Part shown: piece by piece, positions 1-7,840 of the stretch
How positions within the stretch are numbered: position 1 is the stretch's first letter
How the letters are laid out: each line of letters opens with the position of its first letter
DNA from: Streptomyces malaysiense
GTDB lineage: Bacteria > Actinomycetota > Actinomycetes > Streptomycetales > Streptomycetaceae
Assembly (NCBI RefSeq): GCF_000980885.2
Contig: NZ_LBDA02000016.1
Coordinates: forward strand, 62,001-126,000
Length of the DNA: 64,000 nt
Direction of reading: 5' to 3'
Notes under the pieces: model-generated
Seen by the model: the letters and a program-made list of their open reading frames with translations, nothing else
What the model was told of the DNA's origin: nothing
The model's database searches: none
Program-made: the position numbers and the translations under genes

Positions 1-2
1 CT

Positions 3-260
3 CCGGAGGCGGTATGGAGGGAGCGGGTGGCGGAGGTCCTGAGGGACTCGGATCGTCTCGGCGTGTTCTCCGACGTCTTCGCCCGCGGCCCGCGGGGATA
101 CCGGCCCGGCCGCGGTGAGCCGCCCACGCATCTGCACTTCCATCTCGCCCGGATCCTGCAAGGCAGCCTCGGGCTCCCGGAGACGGGCGGGATGTACCGG
201 GTCGCGATCAAGGACGTCAGCGCGTGGACGGTGGGCGATCTCAGCTACTCCGATCGCTGA
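3..260 (+). CDS. Partial conserved protein, C-terminal end (unrecognised)
   Basis: The frame is open to the left edge, so this is read as the C-terminal part of a protein that starts outside the window. A GTG at 27 could also be a start. The visible 85 or so residues contain a PPTHLHFHLARILQ stretch and end in VGDLSYSDR. I do not recognise a family. It is transcribed rightward and meets the leftward gene ending at 387, with a strong hairpin at 320-357 between them. Confidence is limited by the truncation. Confidence 0.4.
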   Translation, partial: PEAVWRERVAEVLRDSDRLGVFSDVFARGPRGYRPGRGEPPTHLHFHLARILQGSLGLPETGGMYRVAIKDVSAWTVGDLSYSDR

Positions 261-319
261 GACGCCACCCGCGCACCCCTCTTCCGGGCGGCGTTCCCCG
301 AGCGGCCGGCGGCACGGCG

Positions 320-357
320 GTGGGGGCCCTGCCGACGCGTGTCGACAGGGCCCCCAC
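320..357. terminator. Bidirectional intrinsic terminator
   Basis: A 12-bp perfect inverted repeat, GTGGGGGCCCTG (320-331) and CAGGGCCCCCAC (346-357), lies between two convergent genes. There is no clear U-tract, as is usual in Streptomyces. It probably ends transcription from both sides. Confidence 0.65.
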
Positions 358-386
358 CGGGGTCCGAGGGCGGCTTCCGCCGGTCC

Positions 387-725
387 TCAGACAGTCATGG
401 AGCCGGAACCGTAGCCGGTGCCTCCGAGGAGCGTGGACGCCGCTCGGAGCGGAGAGTGGCCGCTCACGCCCGTGTCCACGGACGCGGTCTCGGGACGGTC
501 GTGACAGGTGAAGCCGAGGCGCGTCAGGGCCCGCGTGACTTCGACCGAAGTGAAGTCACGCCGGTCCTGCCGTGTGATGACCTGGCCCACTTGCTTGACG
601 GGGTAGCGGTGGCGGCCGATGGTCACGGACTCGGCGGTGACGGCCTCGGGCCTGACGCCCTCCATCGAAGCCAGCACCCCGGCCTTGGTCAGCTCGAAGG
701 GATACCGGGCGATGACACAGCGCAT
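387..725 (-). CDS. Small conserved protein, SCO5918 family
   Basis: This 112-residue protein has an N-terminal MRCVIARYPFELTK and a central HRYPVKQVGQVITRQDRRDF segment. This pattern is typical of a Streptomyces family that I recall being named after SCO5918, usually found beside a DEAD-box helicase and a cold-shock gene, as here. No catalytic motif is visible and the molecular role is unknown. The last 35 residues are Gly/Ser-rich and poorly conserved. It is the distal gene of the leftward cold-shock cluster, 56 bp after the CBS-like gene. The ATG start gives the conserved N-terminus. Confidence 0.7.
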   Translation of the reverse strand: MRCVIARYPFELTKAGVLASMEGVRPEAVTAESVTIGRHRYPVKQVGQVITRQDRRDFTSVEVTRALTRLGFTCHDRPETASVDTGVSGHSPLRAASTLLGGTGYGSGSMTV

Positions 726-781
726 GATGCCTCACAGGGGAATCGCGGGAGAAGACGGACGAGCCGGTCGGGGAAGGCGGA

Positions 782-1129
782 TCAGCCCGAGGAGACGAGT
801 ACGTCCGGAAGCCGGCCGTACTCGCCGGCCCCCTCGGTGCGGGTGCTGGGCGAGGGCAGCGCTTCTGCGAGGACGTCGCGCAGCCGGATGCGGTCCGTGT
901 ACGCGGCGCTGTCACGGAGAACAGCGAGCCGGCCTTTCGTGATCGAGCCCGTGCTCTGGTCGTCCCCGTCGCACACGGTCAGGTACTCGACCCGGGCGCC
1001 CGCCATGACGGCCAGAGCCACCTCGACGGTCATGTCGTCGCACACCCGGAGACCGTGCCCTGCGATGCCGCCGACCACGACGACGGGGGCCGGGTCAGGT
1101 CCGCGGTACCGCATCCGCGTTGGCGTCAA
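782..1129 (-). CDS. CBS-domain-like small protein
   Basis: About 115 residues. The central part (VCDDMTVEVALAVMAGARVEY, then a turn and GSITKGRLAVLRD) reads like one CBS motif, a regulatory nucleotide-binding fold, but only one copy is present. The TTG at 1127-1129 is preferred because GGAG sits 6 nt upstream; an ATG five codons later (1114) is the alternative. The C-terminus is low-complexity. It lies between the helicase gene and the SCO5918-family gene on the same strand, so the three may be co-transcribed. A role in cold adaptation is inference from position only. Confidence 0.6.
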   Translation of the reverse strand: MTPTRMRYRGPDPAPVVVVGGIAGHGLRVCDDMTVEVALAVMAGARVEYLTVCDGDDQSTGSITKGRLAVLRDSAAYTDRIRLRDVLAEALPSPSTRTEGAGEYGRLPDVLVSSG

Positions 1130-1237
1130 GTGTTTCTCCTTCGGTCGTGGCTGCTCGCTTCGGCGTTCGGCGGCTTCCCCGAAGACCGAAGGAGGGGTCA
1201 CCGCGCGGTCCCGGGACTGCCGGGGACTGAGGTCGGT

Positions 1238-2743
1238 CTAGGCGGCCGAGTTGCCGCCGGGCTCCGGCCGAGCCCCGCGGCGCGCCCGCGCGCCCACGGG
1301 CCGGCCCCGGCCTGTGCGGCCCCGGCGACTCCGGGACGGCGAGGACGTGCGGCGGGGGCGTTCCACGGCCGGCGCGGCGATGACCACCGGGACGCCGGAG
1401 GGTGCCTGCGCGCCCGTGATGCGGCTCAACTCCGCCTCGCCGGAGCGGACCGGAGTGACGCGCGGGGTGATGCCGGCCGACGCCATCAGCCGGGTGACGC
1501 CACGGCGCTGACCGGGTGTCACGAGGGTGACGACGCTGCCGGACTCGCCGGCGCGGGCTGTGCGGCCGCCGCGGTGCAGGTAGTCCTTGTGGTCGCTCGG
1601 CGGATCCACGTTGACGACCAGGTCGAGGCTGTCGATGTGGATGCCGCGGGCCGCGACGTTGGTGGCCACCAGGACGGTGACGTGTCCGTCCTTGAACTGG
1701 GCCAGGGTCCGGGTGCGCTGCGGCTGGGTCCTGCCACCGTGCAGGGCCGCGGCGCGGACACCGCTGTCCAGCAGGTGCTCGGTCAGCCTGTCCACGGCGT
1801 GCTTGGTGTCCAGGAACATGATGACCCGGCCGTCCCTGGCCGCGATCTCGGTGGTCGTGCGGTGCTTGTCGGCGTCGTGCACGTGGAGCACGTGGTGCTC
1901 CATCGTGGTGACGGCACCGGCCGACGGGTCGACGGAGTGGACCACCGGATCGGTCAGGTAGCGGCGGACCAGCAGGTCCACGTTGCGGTCCAGGGTGGCC
2001 GAGAACAGCATGCGCTGGCCCTCCGGGCGTACCAGGTCGAGCAGGGCGGCGACCTGGGGCATGAAGCCCATGTCGGTCATCTGGTCGGCCTCGTCGAGAA
2101 CCGTGATGCCGACGTCGTCGAGCCGGCAGTCGCCCCGGTCGACGAGGTCACGGAGCCGACCGGGCGTCGCGACCACCACCTCCGCGCCACCGCGCAGGGC
2201 GCCGGCCTGCCTGCCGATGGGCATGCCACCGACGACGGTGGCGAGCCGCAGCCTCACCGAGCGGGCGTAGGGAGCGAGCGCGTCGGTGACCTGCTGGGCC
2301 AACTCGCGGGTGGGCACGAGGATCAGGGCCAGTGGTCGGCACGGCTCGGCGCGCCGGCCGGCGGTACGGGCCAGTACCGCCAGGCCGAAGGCCAGGGTCT
2401 TGCCCGACCCGGTGCGGCCGCGACCGAGTACGTCACGGCCGGCCAGGGAGTTCGGCAGGGTCGCCGCCTGGATGGGGAACGGCACGGTCACGCCCTCGTG
2501 GGCGAGCGTGGTCAGCAGTGGTGTCGGCATGGCGAGATCGGCGAACGACTCGGCGGCGGGCAACGCGGGCGTGACCGTCTTCGGCGGCGCGAATTCGCCT
2601 CGCGCGGGTTGCGGTTTTCCGTAACCGTCGGAGCGGCGCGGAACACGGGAACGGTCCTCGGCGGAACGACCGTCGAAGCGGTCGTATGTGCGAGCGGTGC
2701 GTACGTGAGTGGAACGTGTGCGAGTGGAACGCGTGCGGTTCAT
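1238..2743 (-). CDS. DEAD-box ATP-dependent RNA helicase
   Basis: A 501-residue superfamily 2 RNA helicase that unwinds structured RNA using ATP. Visible motifs in order: a Q-motif region (FADLAMPTPLL), Walker A GRTGSGKT near residues 109-116, PTRELA near 144, VATPGR near 191, the DEAD box near 217-220, SAT near 249-251, and in the second RecA domain VATNVAARGIHIDSLDLV and HRGGRTARAG. The C-terminus is an Arg/Gly-rich basic tail likely to bind RNA. The ATG at 2743 is chosen because GAGGAAGG lies just upstream; the frame stays open further upstream but without support. It follows a cold-shock gene on the same strand, separated by a terminator, which fits cold-induced RNA remodelling. Confidence 0.9.
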   Translation of the reverse strand: MNRTRSTRTRSTHVRTARTYDRFDGRSAEDRSRVPRRSDGYGKPQPARGEFAPPKTVTPALPAAESFADLAMPTPLLTTLAHEGVTVPFPIQAATLPNSLAGRDVLGRGRTGSGKTLAFGLAVLARTAGRRAEPCRPLALILVPTRELAQQVTDALAPYARSVRLRLATVVGGMPIGRQAGALRGGAEVVVATPGRLRDLVDRGDCRLDDVGITVLDEADQMTDMGFMPQVAALLDLVRPEGQRMLFSATLDRNVDLLVRRYLTDPVVHSVDPSAGAVTTMEHHVLHVHDADKHRTTTEIAARDGRVIMFLDTKHAVDRLTEHLLDSGVRAAALHGGRTQPQRTRTLAQFKDGHVTVLVATNVAARGIHIDSLDLVVNVDPPSDHKDYLHRGGRTARAGESGSVVTLVTPGQRRGVTRLMASAGITPRVTPVRSGEAELSRITGAQAPSGVPVVIAAPAVERPRRTSSPSRSRRGRTGRGRPVGARARRGARPEPGGNSAA

Positions 2744-2856
2744 GCGGAACCTTCCTCGATGGGCGCGTATCAAGGAATTCCGCAGCGGAATGAGCGGCGC
2801 AGAGAATCGCGAGAACGAGCCGAAAAATCCGGGTCGGACAACCCTGAAAAAAGCGA

Positions 2857-2890
2857 GCTGGGGCCCGCACCCCAAGGTGCGGGCCCCAGC
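2857..2890 (-). terminator. Intrinsic terminator after the cold-shock gene
   Basis: A perfect 15-bp inverted repeat (2857-2871 and 2876-2890, loop CCAA) is followed on the minus strand by a run of six T (complement of 2847-2852). This is the clearest rho-independent terminator in the window. It separates the cold-shock gene from the helicase, so the helicase needs read-through or its own promoter. Confidence 0.85.
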
Positions 2891-2917
2891 TGCGAAGTAT
2901 GCGTCAATGCCGCATCG

Positions 2918-3121
2918 TCAGGCGGGAACGATGTTCTCGGCCGTCGGGCCCTTCTGTCCCTGCGCGATGTCGAACGACACCTTCTGGCCCTCCAGGAGCT
3001 CGCGGAAGCCCTGAGTGGCGATGTTCGAGTAGTGGGCGAAGACGTCGGCGCCGCCGCCGTCCTGCTCGATGAAGCCGAATCCCTTTTCCGCGTTGAACCA
3101 CTTCACGGTACCGGTAGCCAT
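2918..3121 (-). CDS. Cold-shock protein (CspA family)
   Basis: A 67-residue single cold-shock domain that binds single-stranded nucleic acid. It starts [20 protein letters not shown], containing RNP1 (KGFGFI), and continues with RNP2 (DVFAHYS). Length and sequence match CspA/ScoF-type proteins of Streptomyces. The start at 3121 is fixed by GAAGGAG a few bases upstream. The upstream 180 bp is free of genes and may carry a long leader, as in other csp genes, but I cannot prove a structure. A strong terminator follows, and the next gene on the strand is a DEAD-box helicase. Confidence 0.95.
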   Translation of the reverse strand: MATGTVKWFNAEKGFGFIEQDGGGADVFAHYSNIATQGFRELLEGQKVSFDIAQGQKGPTAENIVPA

Positions 3122-3666
3122 TTCGTTTCTCCTTCGGGACGGTGTCAGGAACACGCCCTGTGCGCATTCCGTGTCGCCGTGATGATCGGCCGTCGGAAAA
3201 ACCTTCTGGCAACCACACCTGCAACTGATGGCGACAGTAGCACGTCGGCGCCGGCTCTGCTGGGTAAATAATTCCGCACCGAATGTGATCGCAGGAATAG
3301 TCACTGTGCGCCGCGTCGATTTCTTATGTCACGACCACAGATATTGTCCTCCAGGCTGCCGTATGAAAATCCCTGCGGGACGGTGAGCGCCCTCGGACTC
3401 CCGCTCTGACTCGGGTGGTGCTCCAGCCGGCTCCGACCTGGGGGCAGTGGTGCTGACGCGGGCGAGTGGCAGCGGTGGCAGGCTAGTTCGCGGTGTGGCG
3501 GTCACGCCGGATCAGTGGCTGACGGCTTCCAGGGCGGGGGCCGGGGCGTCGATGACTGCCAGTCGCGCAGGAGGTGGCCCTCGGCCCGTTCCTGCGGAGT
3601 GCTTCCGGCAGGCCCGCTCGGGCATCTCCTTGCCGGCCCCTGCCTGTCGGTACGGTCGGGATCGGC
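3122..3666. other. Intergenic: csp promoter side and chromosomal flank of the insertion zone
   Basis: No convincing gene was found on either strand. The right-hand part leads into the first tRNA-Gly-like fragment at 3667. Reading frames here are Arg/Pro-rich, lack ribosome sites and do not resemble known proteins. Confidence 0.5.
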
Positions 3667-3705
3667 GCGGGTGACGGGAATCGAACTCGCGCTCTCAGCT
3701 TGGGA
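3667..3705 (-). repeat. Degenerate tRNA-Gly 3'-end copy (leftmost attachment-site relic)
   Basis: 39 bases match the 3' half of the intact tRNA-Gly at 20233-20306 with a single mismatch (G at 3677). The match stops abruptly at 3705. It is too short to be a tRNA. It is read as the left attachment site of the oldest insertion at this tRNA gene, marking the chromosome/element boundary. Confidence 0.75.
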
Positions 3706-3814
3706 CGCGACGGCGCTTGGCTCATCAGAGGGTGCCTGAACTGGGCTTTTGTGCTCATGCGCGGCTCGCGGGAACGGGGCGAGGCACCGGTGTTCACCGT
3801 GGGTGTCCGGTCTT

Positions 3815-3847
3815 ATGGGCACGACATGGGCACGACATGGGCACGCC
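3815..3847 (+). repeat. Three tandem 11-bp repeats (ATGGGCACGAC)
   Basis: Two exact units at 3815-3825 and 3826-3836 and a third with two changes at 3837-3847. They lie about 150 bp inside the att relic at 3667. Related direct repeats stand at a similar distance inside the att copies at 6010 and 7272, so they may be arm-type integrase-binding sites of an old element. This role is inference. Confidence 0.55.
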
Positions 3848-4024
3848 GCTGGGCGGGGGCGGTGCAGGCACCTCGCGATTGACGGCAGAGCACTCGAGCC
3901 TGGGAACGGGCACCGGTCGGATGACCTCTGTTGCGGAAGCACATGAGCGAGCGGTTGGGCGTGTGCAGGCAGATCCAGCCGCTGCGGGAGGATGCCCGCA
4001 GACGTAGATCGGGGTGGGAGAAGT

Positions 4025-4222
4025 ATGACGTCGCGAGACAAGGTCCGGATGGGCGATCAGGCCGTTCAGTCCGTCGCCGTCTACACGGGTGTTCACCCGG
4101 CGGATAAGCGTGTCGGCGACCATGCCGCCGCCTACGGTGACTCCACCGGCTCCACCAGCTGCTACGAGCCGGAAGCCGATGTCAGTGCCGGCGACCTGCC
4201 TCTCCCGTTCACTGGTGCGTGA
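4025..4222 (+). CDS. Possible small protein upstream of the permease
   Basis: A 65-codon frame beginning MTSRDKVRMGDQAVQS. GGGAGAAGT sits just before the ATG, and the stop overlaps an ATG at 4219 in an ATGA arrangement. No family is recognised and the residue composition is unremarkable. It lies in a decayed mobile region, so it may be a remnant or simply a leader for the permease. The ribosome site and overlap are the only support. Confidence 0.3.
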   Translation: MTSRDKVRMGDQAVQSVAVYTGVHPADKRVGDHAAAYGDSTGSTSCYEPEADVSAGDLPLPFTGA

Positions 4223-4281
4223 TGACGGCCGGTGCCCGGGAACGAGTCACTGCGTGGCGGGCCCCGAGGCGAGGAGGCCGG

Positions 4282-5604
4282 GTGAGGGCATCAGGTGTGC
4301 GGGAACAGCCGACAGGGCTGGGTGTGCCGGCTCTCGTGTCGATCGGTGTCGGCGGCATGGTGGGTGGGGGGATCTTTTCGGTCCTGGGGCTGACCGTGCA
4401 GGTGGCGGGCGCGGGCGCCTATGTCTCTTTCCTCGTCGGTGGCATCGTGGCGGCTCTGACGGGTGTCTCCTACGCGCTGTTGTCGGTACGGGTCCGCAGC
4501 CGCGGGGGCACGGCCGCGTTCCTCGACCAGTCCTTCGGAACGCGGGTGGCCGGACCGCTCAACCTGCTGTTGTGGCTGAGCTACTTCGTGATGCTCGGGC
4601 TCTACGCCGTCGCTTTCGGTTCCTATCTGACCGCGCTGCTGGGCCTGTCCGGCGGCTGGCACCGACTGTTCGGCAGTGTCGTCGTGATCTGCTTCGCGGG
4701 GCTCAATCTGGCCGGTGCCCAGGTGGTCGGCCGGGCGGAGTCGGTGCTCGTGTACTTCAAGGTGGCCGTCCTGCTGGTCTTCTGCATCGGCGGGCTGGCG
4801 TTCGTGGACACGGCCCGGGTCGCTCCGTCGGCGTATCCGCACGGCAGTGCCGTCGTCTACGCCGGCACCCTGATCTTCCTCGGCTACGAGGGTTTCGAAC
4901 TGATCGCCAACGCCGCGGAGGACGCCGTGGATCCGGAGCGCACTCTTCCGCGGGCGTATCTCGTCTCCATCGGCGGCGTGATCGTTCTGTACGTGCTGGT
5001 GGCCTTCGTCGCGGTCGGCAACCTCACCCCGTGGCAGATCGCACATGACCGGGATTACGCCCTGGCGATCGCGGCACGGCCGCTGCTGGGCCAGGCGGGG
5101 TTCTCCCTCGTCGCGATCGCCGCCGTCGTCTCCACTGCGAGCGCCATCAACGCCACCCTCTACGGCACCGCCAAGTTCACCTACCTGATGGCCCGCCACG
5201 GTGAACTGCCCGAGCACCTTGCCGAGCCGGTCTGGAACCGCCCGATCGGCGGGCTCATCGCCACCACCCTCGGCACACTCCTGATCGTCAACCTGGTCGA
5301 CATCGAAGGCATCAGCCTGATGGGATCGGCCGGCTTTCTGATCGTCTTCGCCGCCGTGAACCTCGCCGCCTCCCGGGTCCCGGACGCCCGCCTCGCCGCA
5401 AGGGCCGCCGCCGGATGCGGCGTGGCAGCGTGCGTCGGATGCCTTGCCGCGCTGACCGCTTACGCCGCCACCACCATCCCGCGGCAGCTCGCCGTGTTCG
5501 GCGCCATGCTCGGCGTCGCCGTGCTGGCCGAGGCCGTCATCCGGGCGCGCGGCCGCACTCCTCCGGCGGGCACCAAGCCGCGTGGCTCCGAGCCGAAGCG
5601 GTGA
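4282..5604 (+). CDS. APC-family amino-acid permease
   Basis: About 440 residues with 12 predicted hydrophobic segments. The first carries the APC signature region VPALVSIGVGGMVGGGIFSV. A conserved GYEGFELIANAAEDAVDPERTLPRA loop follows mid-protein, typical of amino-acid/polyamine/organocation transporters, which import substrate with protons. I start it at GTG 4282, a few bases after GAGGAGG; an ATG at 4219 in the same frame overlaps the preceding small frame. It lies between two tRNA-Gly att copies (3667 and 6010), so it is probably cargo of an old integrated element or trapped DNA. The substrate cannot be told from sequence. Confidence 0.8.
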   Translation: MRASGVREQPTGLGVPALVSIGVGGMVGGGIFSVLGLTVQVAGAGAYVSFLVGGIVAALTGVSYALLSVRVRSRGGTAAFLDQSFGTRVAGPLNLLLWLSYFVMLGLYAVAFGSYLTALLGLSGGWHRLFGSVVVICFAGLNLAGAQVVGRAESVLVYFKVAVLLVFCIGGLAFVDTARVAPSAYPHGSAVVYAGTLIFLGYEGFELIANAAEDAVDPERTLPRAYLVSIGGVIVLYVLVAFVAVGNLTPWQIAHDRDYALAIAARPLLGQAGFSLVAIAAVVSTASAINATLYGTAKFTYLMARHGELPEHLAEPVWNRPIGGLIATTLGTLLIVNLVDIEGISLMGSAGFLIVFAAVNLAASRVPDARLAARAAAGCGVAACVGCLAALTAYAATTIPRQLAVFGAMLGVAVLAEAVIRARGRTPPAGTKPRGSEPKR

Positions 5605-5721
5605 CCGGAACCGGATCGCAGGCACCGCGCCAGGGGCTTGCCGGTCCACCCTGAGGCTCGGGTGCCGGCGTGATCTGCGGGTCACTCTCTGCGTCCACTC
5701 GGCCGGACGGCAGCGACGCCG

Positions 5722-5905
5722 ATGGACCACCTTCTCAAGTTCCTCCGCACGCGCAACGAGGAGGACGACCACGCATATGCTGGCGCGGGACTTCAAGGTG
5801 ATGGATCCCACGGACCCGCGCGCCGCCGGTCTCGCGTACGCACTTCGTGTCCTCGCGCAGTCATACGCGGAGCATCATCAGTACCGCAAGGAGCGGCGAC
5901 CCTGG
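5722..5905 (+). pseudogene. Decayed DUF6221-family gene
   Basis: The N-terminus MDHLLKFLRTRNEEDD resembles the start of DUF6221 proteins. It is followed at once, in another frame, by a segment matching their C-terminus (AGLAYALRVLAQSYAEHHQY, then RKERRP). The middle is deleted, the two halves are out of frame, and the expected terminal Trp-Arg-Pro-stop has become Arg-Arg-Pro-Trp through changes at the Trp codon and the stop. DUF6221 genes are common small passengers in Streptomyces mobile DNA. The function is unknown and this copy is dead. Confidence 0.65.
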
Positions 5906-5928
5906 AGGCCGGCAAGGAGGCGGGCCTC

Positions 5929-5947
5929 AGTGGTGCGGTCGTGGTGC
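5929..5947 (+). repeat. GTGGTGC direct repeat near an old element right end
   Basis: Two GTGGTGC units with a 10-bp period lie just left of a tRNA-type terminator and the att copy at 6010. The same order (two GTGGTGC units, terminator, att) occurs after the intact integrase gene at 20151-20280. This implies that 5929-6057 is the right end of an older element whose integrase gene has been lost. Confidence 0.55.
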
Positions 5948-5977
5948 ACAACCCGCCCACCGATCCAGACGACAAAG

Positions 5978-6003
5978 AACCCCCGGGTCACTGACCTGGG
6001 GGC
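5978..6003. terminator. tRNA-Gly-type terminator, left copy
   Basis: ACCCCCGGGTC (5979-5989) pairs with GACCTGGGGG (5993-6002) with one mismatch. The hairpin and its neighbourhood are nearly identical to 20201-20227 downstream of the intact tRNA-Gly. It was carried along with the att segment. Confidence 0.6.
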
Positions 6004-6009
6004 TTCGCA

Positions 6010-6057
6010 TGGAGCGGGTGACGAGAATCGAACTCGCGCTCTCAGCTTGGGAAGCTG
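6010..6057 (-). repeat. Left attachment site (48-bp att core)
   Basis: These 48 bp are identical to 20233-20280, the 3' part of tRNA-Gly from the encoded CCA end through the anticodon region. The sequences diverge directly beyond. Together with the right copy this delimits the main integrative element. The fragment lacks the 5' half and cannot form a tRNA. Confidence 0.9.
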
Positions 6058-6638
6058 CGGGCATTTGTGGGCGGTTCGGGCGCTGACCTGCGCAAAGGGC
6101 CGTGCAGGGTCCTCGTCGGGCTCGACTGCTTTCACCGTGGTTCCCCGCTGTTCCCCGCTGTTCCCCGCTCGATCTGGTGCGCTTGTGGTGCAGGCCGTAG
6201 GGAGTCAGAGGTCGTACTGGTGGGACGCGTTGTCAGTGGGCGCGGCTAGGGTCTCAGACGCGCGGCTGGCTCCGAGGTGTCCAGATCTGTAGAGCAGTTG
6301 CATCCCCGGCTCTGTCTGGGGGCGGACCGGGTACGGCCCGGGACCTAACCGACGGTCGGGCTTCGTCGATGGCTAAGGAGAGACCTGCCAGCGCCAGCCG
6401 CGCACCGAGCCTGGCGACTGTCGGTAGAGCAGACGCACGCTTTCCAACTGTGGTGGTGGGTCGTCGGCGCGCGTGCAGGAGGGTTCACCTGGGTTCATCG
6501 GCGGATGGACGCTCACTCACTCTCGGCGTCCGGTCTCCCCTGAACGGCCGTGAACCATGCTGAATGAGACGGAAACTGAGACGGGGCCCGCGCACAACTC
6601 GGGTGACCGCGGGCGCCGGTTGGCGCTAGCGTGCAGCA
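6058..6638. other. Non-coding left end of the AICE
   Basis: No gene was found in 580 bp. It holds three TTCCCCGCTG-type repeats at 6141-6170 and a pair of TGGTGC repeats (TCTGGTGCG at 6173, TTGTGGTGC at 6183) resembling those after the integrase gene. The TAGCGT at 6629 could be a -10 box for the next gene, whose GTG would then be almost leaderless. Confidence 0.5.
6141..6170 (+). repeat. Three tandem 10-bp TTCCCCGCTG repeats
   Basis: TTCCCCGCTG at 6141 and 6151 are exact, and the unit at 6161 ends in C. A degenerate triplet of the same unit recurs at 7365-7394, also about 100 bp inside an att copy. Recombinase or Xis binding is the likely use (inference). Confidence 0.7.
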
Positions 6639-7241
6639 GTGATCAGCTGTGAGGGAGTACGCCTGGGTGCGGAGGCCGCATGCCGTCTGGCAGCGACGGG
6701 TCTCTATGAGTTTGAGTCGGGGCTGACGGACGTCGAGTTCGCGCGCATCGAGCAGGAGTATGGCTTCGAGTTCGCAGACGATCACCGAGCGTTTCTTGCA
6801 ACTGGTCTTCCGGTTAACGTCCCTCCGGAAGAGGGGCAGACCTGGTCCAGGCCCTGGCCGGAGTGGCGGGGCGGTGACCTGGACAGCTTGCGCAGACAGC
6901 TCGACTGGCCGGTCGAGGGTGTTCTGCTCGATGTTGAGCACAACGGGTTCTGGTACGAGGGCTGGGGTGAGCGTCCAGCCGACGAGACGGCGGCACTGGA
7001 TACGGCGCGACGGCATCTTGCGGAGGTACCGGTGCTCGTGCCCGTGTACGCCCACCGGTACTTGCCTGCCGGCCGTGGCAGCTTCGGGCATCCGGTGCTC
7101 TCGATGTGGCAGACCGATGTCATCTACTACGGGCTGGACCTGGTGGACTACATGCACCAGGAGTTCGACGAGGCTCGGGGCGAGGCCGGCGAGAGCTGGA
7201 ACCCGCGAGCGACGGTCCCCTTCTGGCGGGACCTTCTCTGA
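6639..7241 (+). CDS. SMI1/KNR4-like (SUKH) protein
   Basis: A 200-residue protein. Residues about 30-60 (LTDVEFARIEQEYGFEFADD, then HRAFLATGLPV) match the N-terminal pattern of SUKH domains, which often act as immunity proteins against polymorphic toxins or as general adaptor folds. Several Trp-rich stretches follow (PWPEWRGGDL, FWYEGWGE). No toxin gene is adjacent, so immunity is not supported by context. It is the only gene between the att core at 6010 and the att relic at 7272, and is therefore cargo of a trimmed element. The GTG start follows a possible -10 box closely. Confidence 0.6.
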   Translation: MISCEGVRLGAEAACRLAATGLYEFESGLTDVEFARIEQEYGFEFADDHRAFLATGLPVNVPPEEGQTWSRPWPEWRGGDLDSLRRQLDWPVEGVLLDVEHNGFWYEGWGERPADETAALDTARRHLAEVPVLVPVYAHRYLPAGRGSFGHPVLSMWQTDVIYYGLDLVDYMHQEFDEARGEAGESWNPRATVPFWRDLL

Positions 7242-7271
7242 CTCCTCGGGGGTACGCGGACAAGTGCCGGA

Positions 7272-7292
7272 CGCGCTCAGCTTGGGAAGCTG
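7272..7292 (-). repeat. Short tRNA-Gly att relic
   Basis: 17 bases (7276-7292, CTCAGCTTGGGAAGCTG) exactly match the anticodon-arm part of the att core. The preceding bases match with a two-base gap. The flank to the right resembles the flank right of the att copy at 6010 (TGACCTGC, then TTCCCC repeats). It marks a second, nested left end. Confidence 0.6.
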
Positions 7293-7364
7293 AGGTGAAT
7301 CGGGGCGTACTCCGCTGTTGACCTGCCGCTGAGCCGTATCGGTGCCTGGAGCGAGGCTGGCTGG

Positions 7365-7416
7365 TTCCCCGGTGTTCCCCGCGGTTCCCCGCACCATCTG
7401 GCACGGGTCTGGCACG
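7365..7416 (+). repeat. TTCCCC triplet and CTGGCACG pair, second left end
   Basis: Three degenerate units start at 7365, 7375 and 7385 (TTCCCCGGTG, TTCCCCGCGG, TTCCCCGCAC). They are followed by two CTGGCACG units near 7398 and 7410. The layout repeats that found after the att copy at 6010. Confidence 0.6.
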
Positions 7417-7537
7417 ACCTCATAGCAGTGTGGTGGCCGCGGCGGCTGCTTTGATTCGCGCTCGTCCGCCGCTCTTGGTGTCGGCCCCTGGTGTGAGCCC
7501 GTCGGGCGGGGACGTGAGATCAGGATGGTGAGTTTCC

Positions 7538-7840
7538 TCAGTCGGTGACTCGGTACCAGGCAGCCTGTTCGGCGGTCGCGTCCCCAAGCTGGCGTGCGAT
7601 CTCGGACGCGATCGTGTCCGCCTGCTCAAGAGATGCGGAGCCTTCGATGTCGACGTACCAGGTCCCGAGGATCTCCCAGGAGACGTGGATGGTGGCGTCA
7701 CCGATGCGGAGGACGAGGACGCTGCCGTCCTCCACGATCTCGCATGGCTGAGACTTCGGCGCGAGGTGGCTGGAGAGCTTGCCAGCAGGTATGTCAGGCC
7801 AGTCAGCGCCGCTCCGGGTGCTGATCGTGTACTCGGGCAT
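7538..7840 (-). CDS. Small hypothetical protein
   Basis: A 100-residue protein starting MPEYTISTRSGADWPDIP. It has a beta-rich middle (VLVLRIGDATIHVSWEILG, then TWYVDIEG) and an acidic/Ala C-terminal helix. I do not recognise a family. AGGAT lies upstream of the ATG. It is transcribed against the other accessory genes of the AICE left end and overlaps nothing. Codon use looks normal for the genome. Confidence 0.55.
   Translation of the reverse strand: MPEYTISTRSGADWPDIPAGKLSSHLAPKSQPCEIVEDGSVLVLRIGDATIHVSWEILGTWYVDIEGSASLEQADTIASEIARQLGDATAEQAAWYRVTD

Noticed and set aside
1055..3271. A long plus-strand frame across the helicase and cold-shock genes
   Set aside because: It runs antisense to two well-supported genes and crosses their terminator; no protein features.
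6010..6060. A second tRNA-Gly gene
   Set aside because: Only the 3' 48 bases are present; no 5' acceptor strand or D arm follows, so it is an att copy.
6141..6170. CRISPR array
   Set aside because: Three 10-bp units are directly adjacent with no spacers and no cas genes in the window.
6639..7241. Immunity protein of a toxin system
   Set aside because: The SUKH-like fold would allow it, but no toxin gene is adjacent, so only the fold is claimed.
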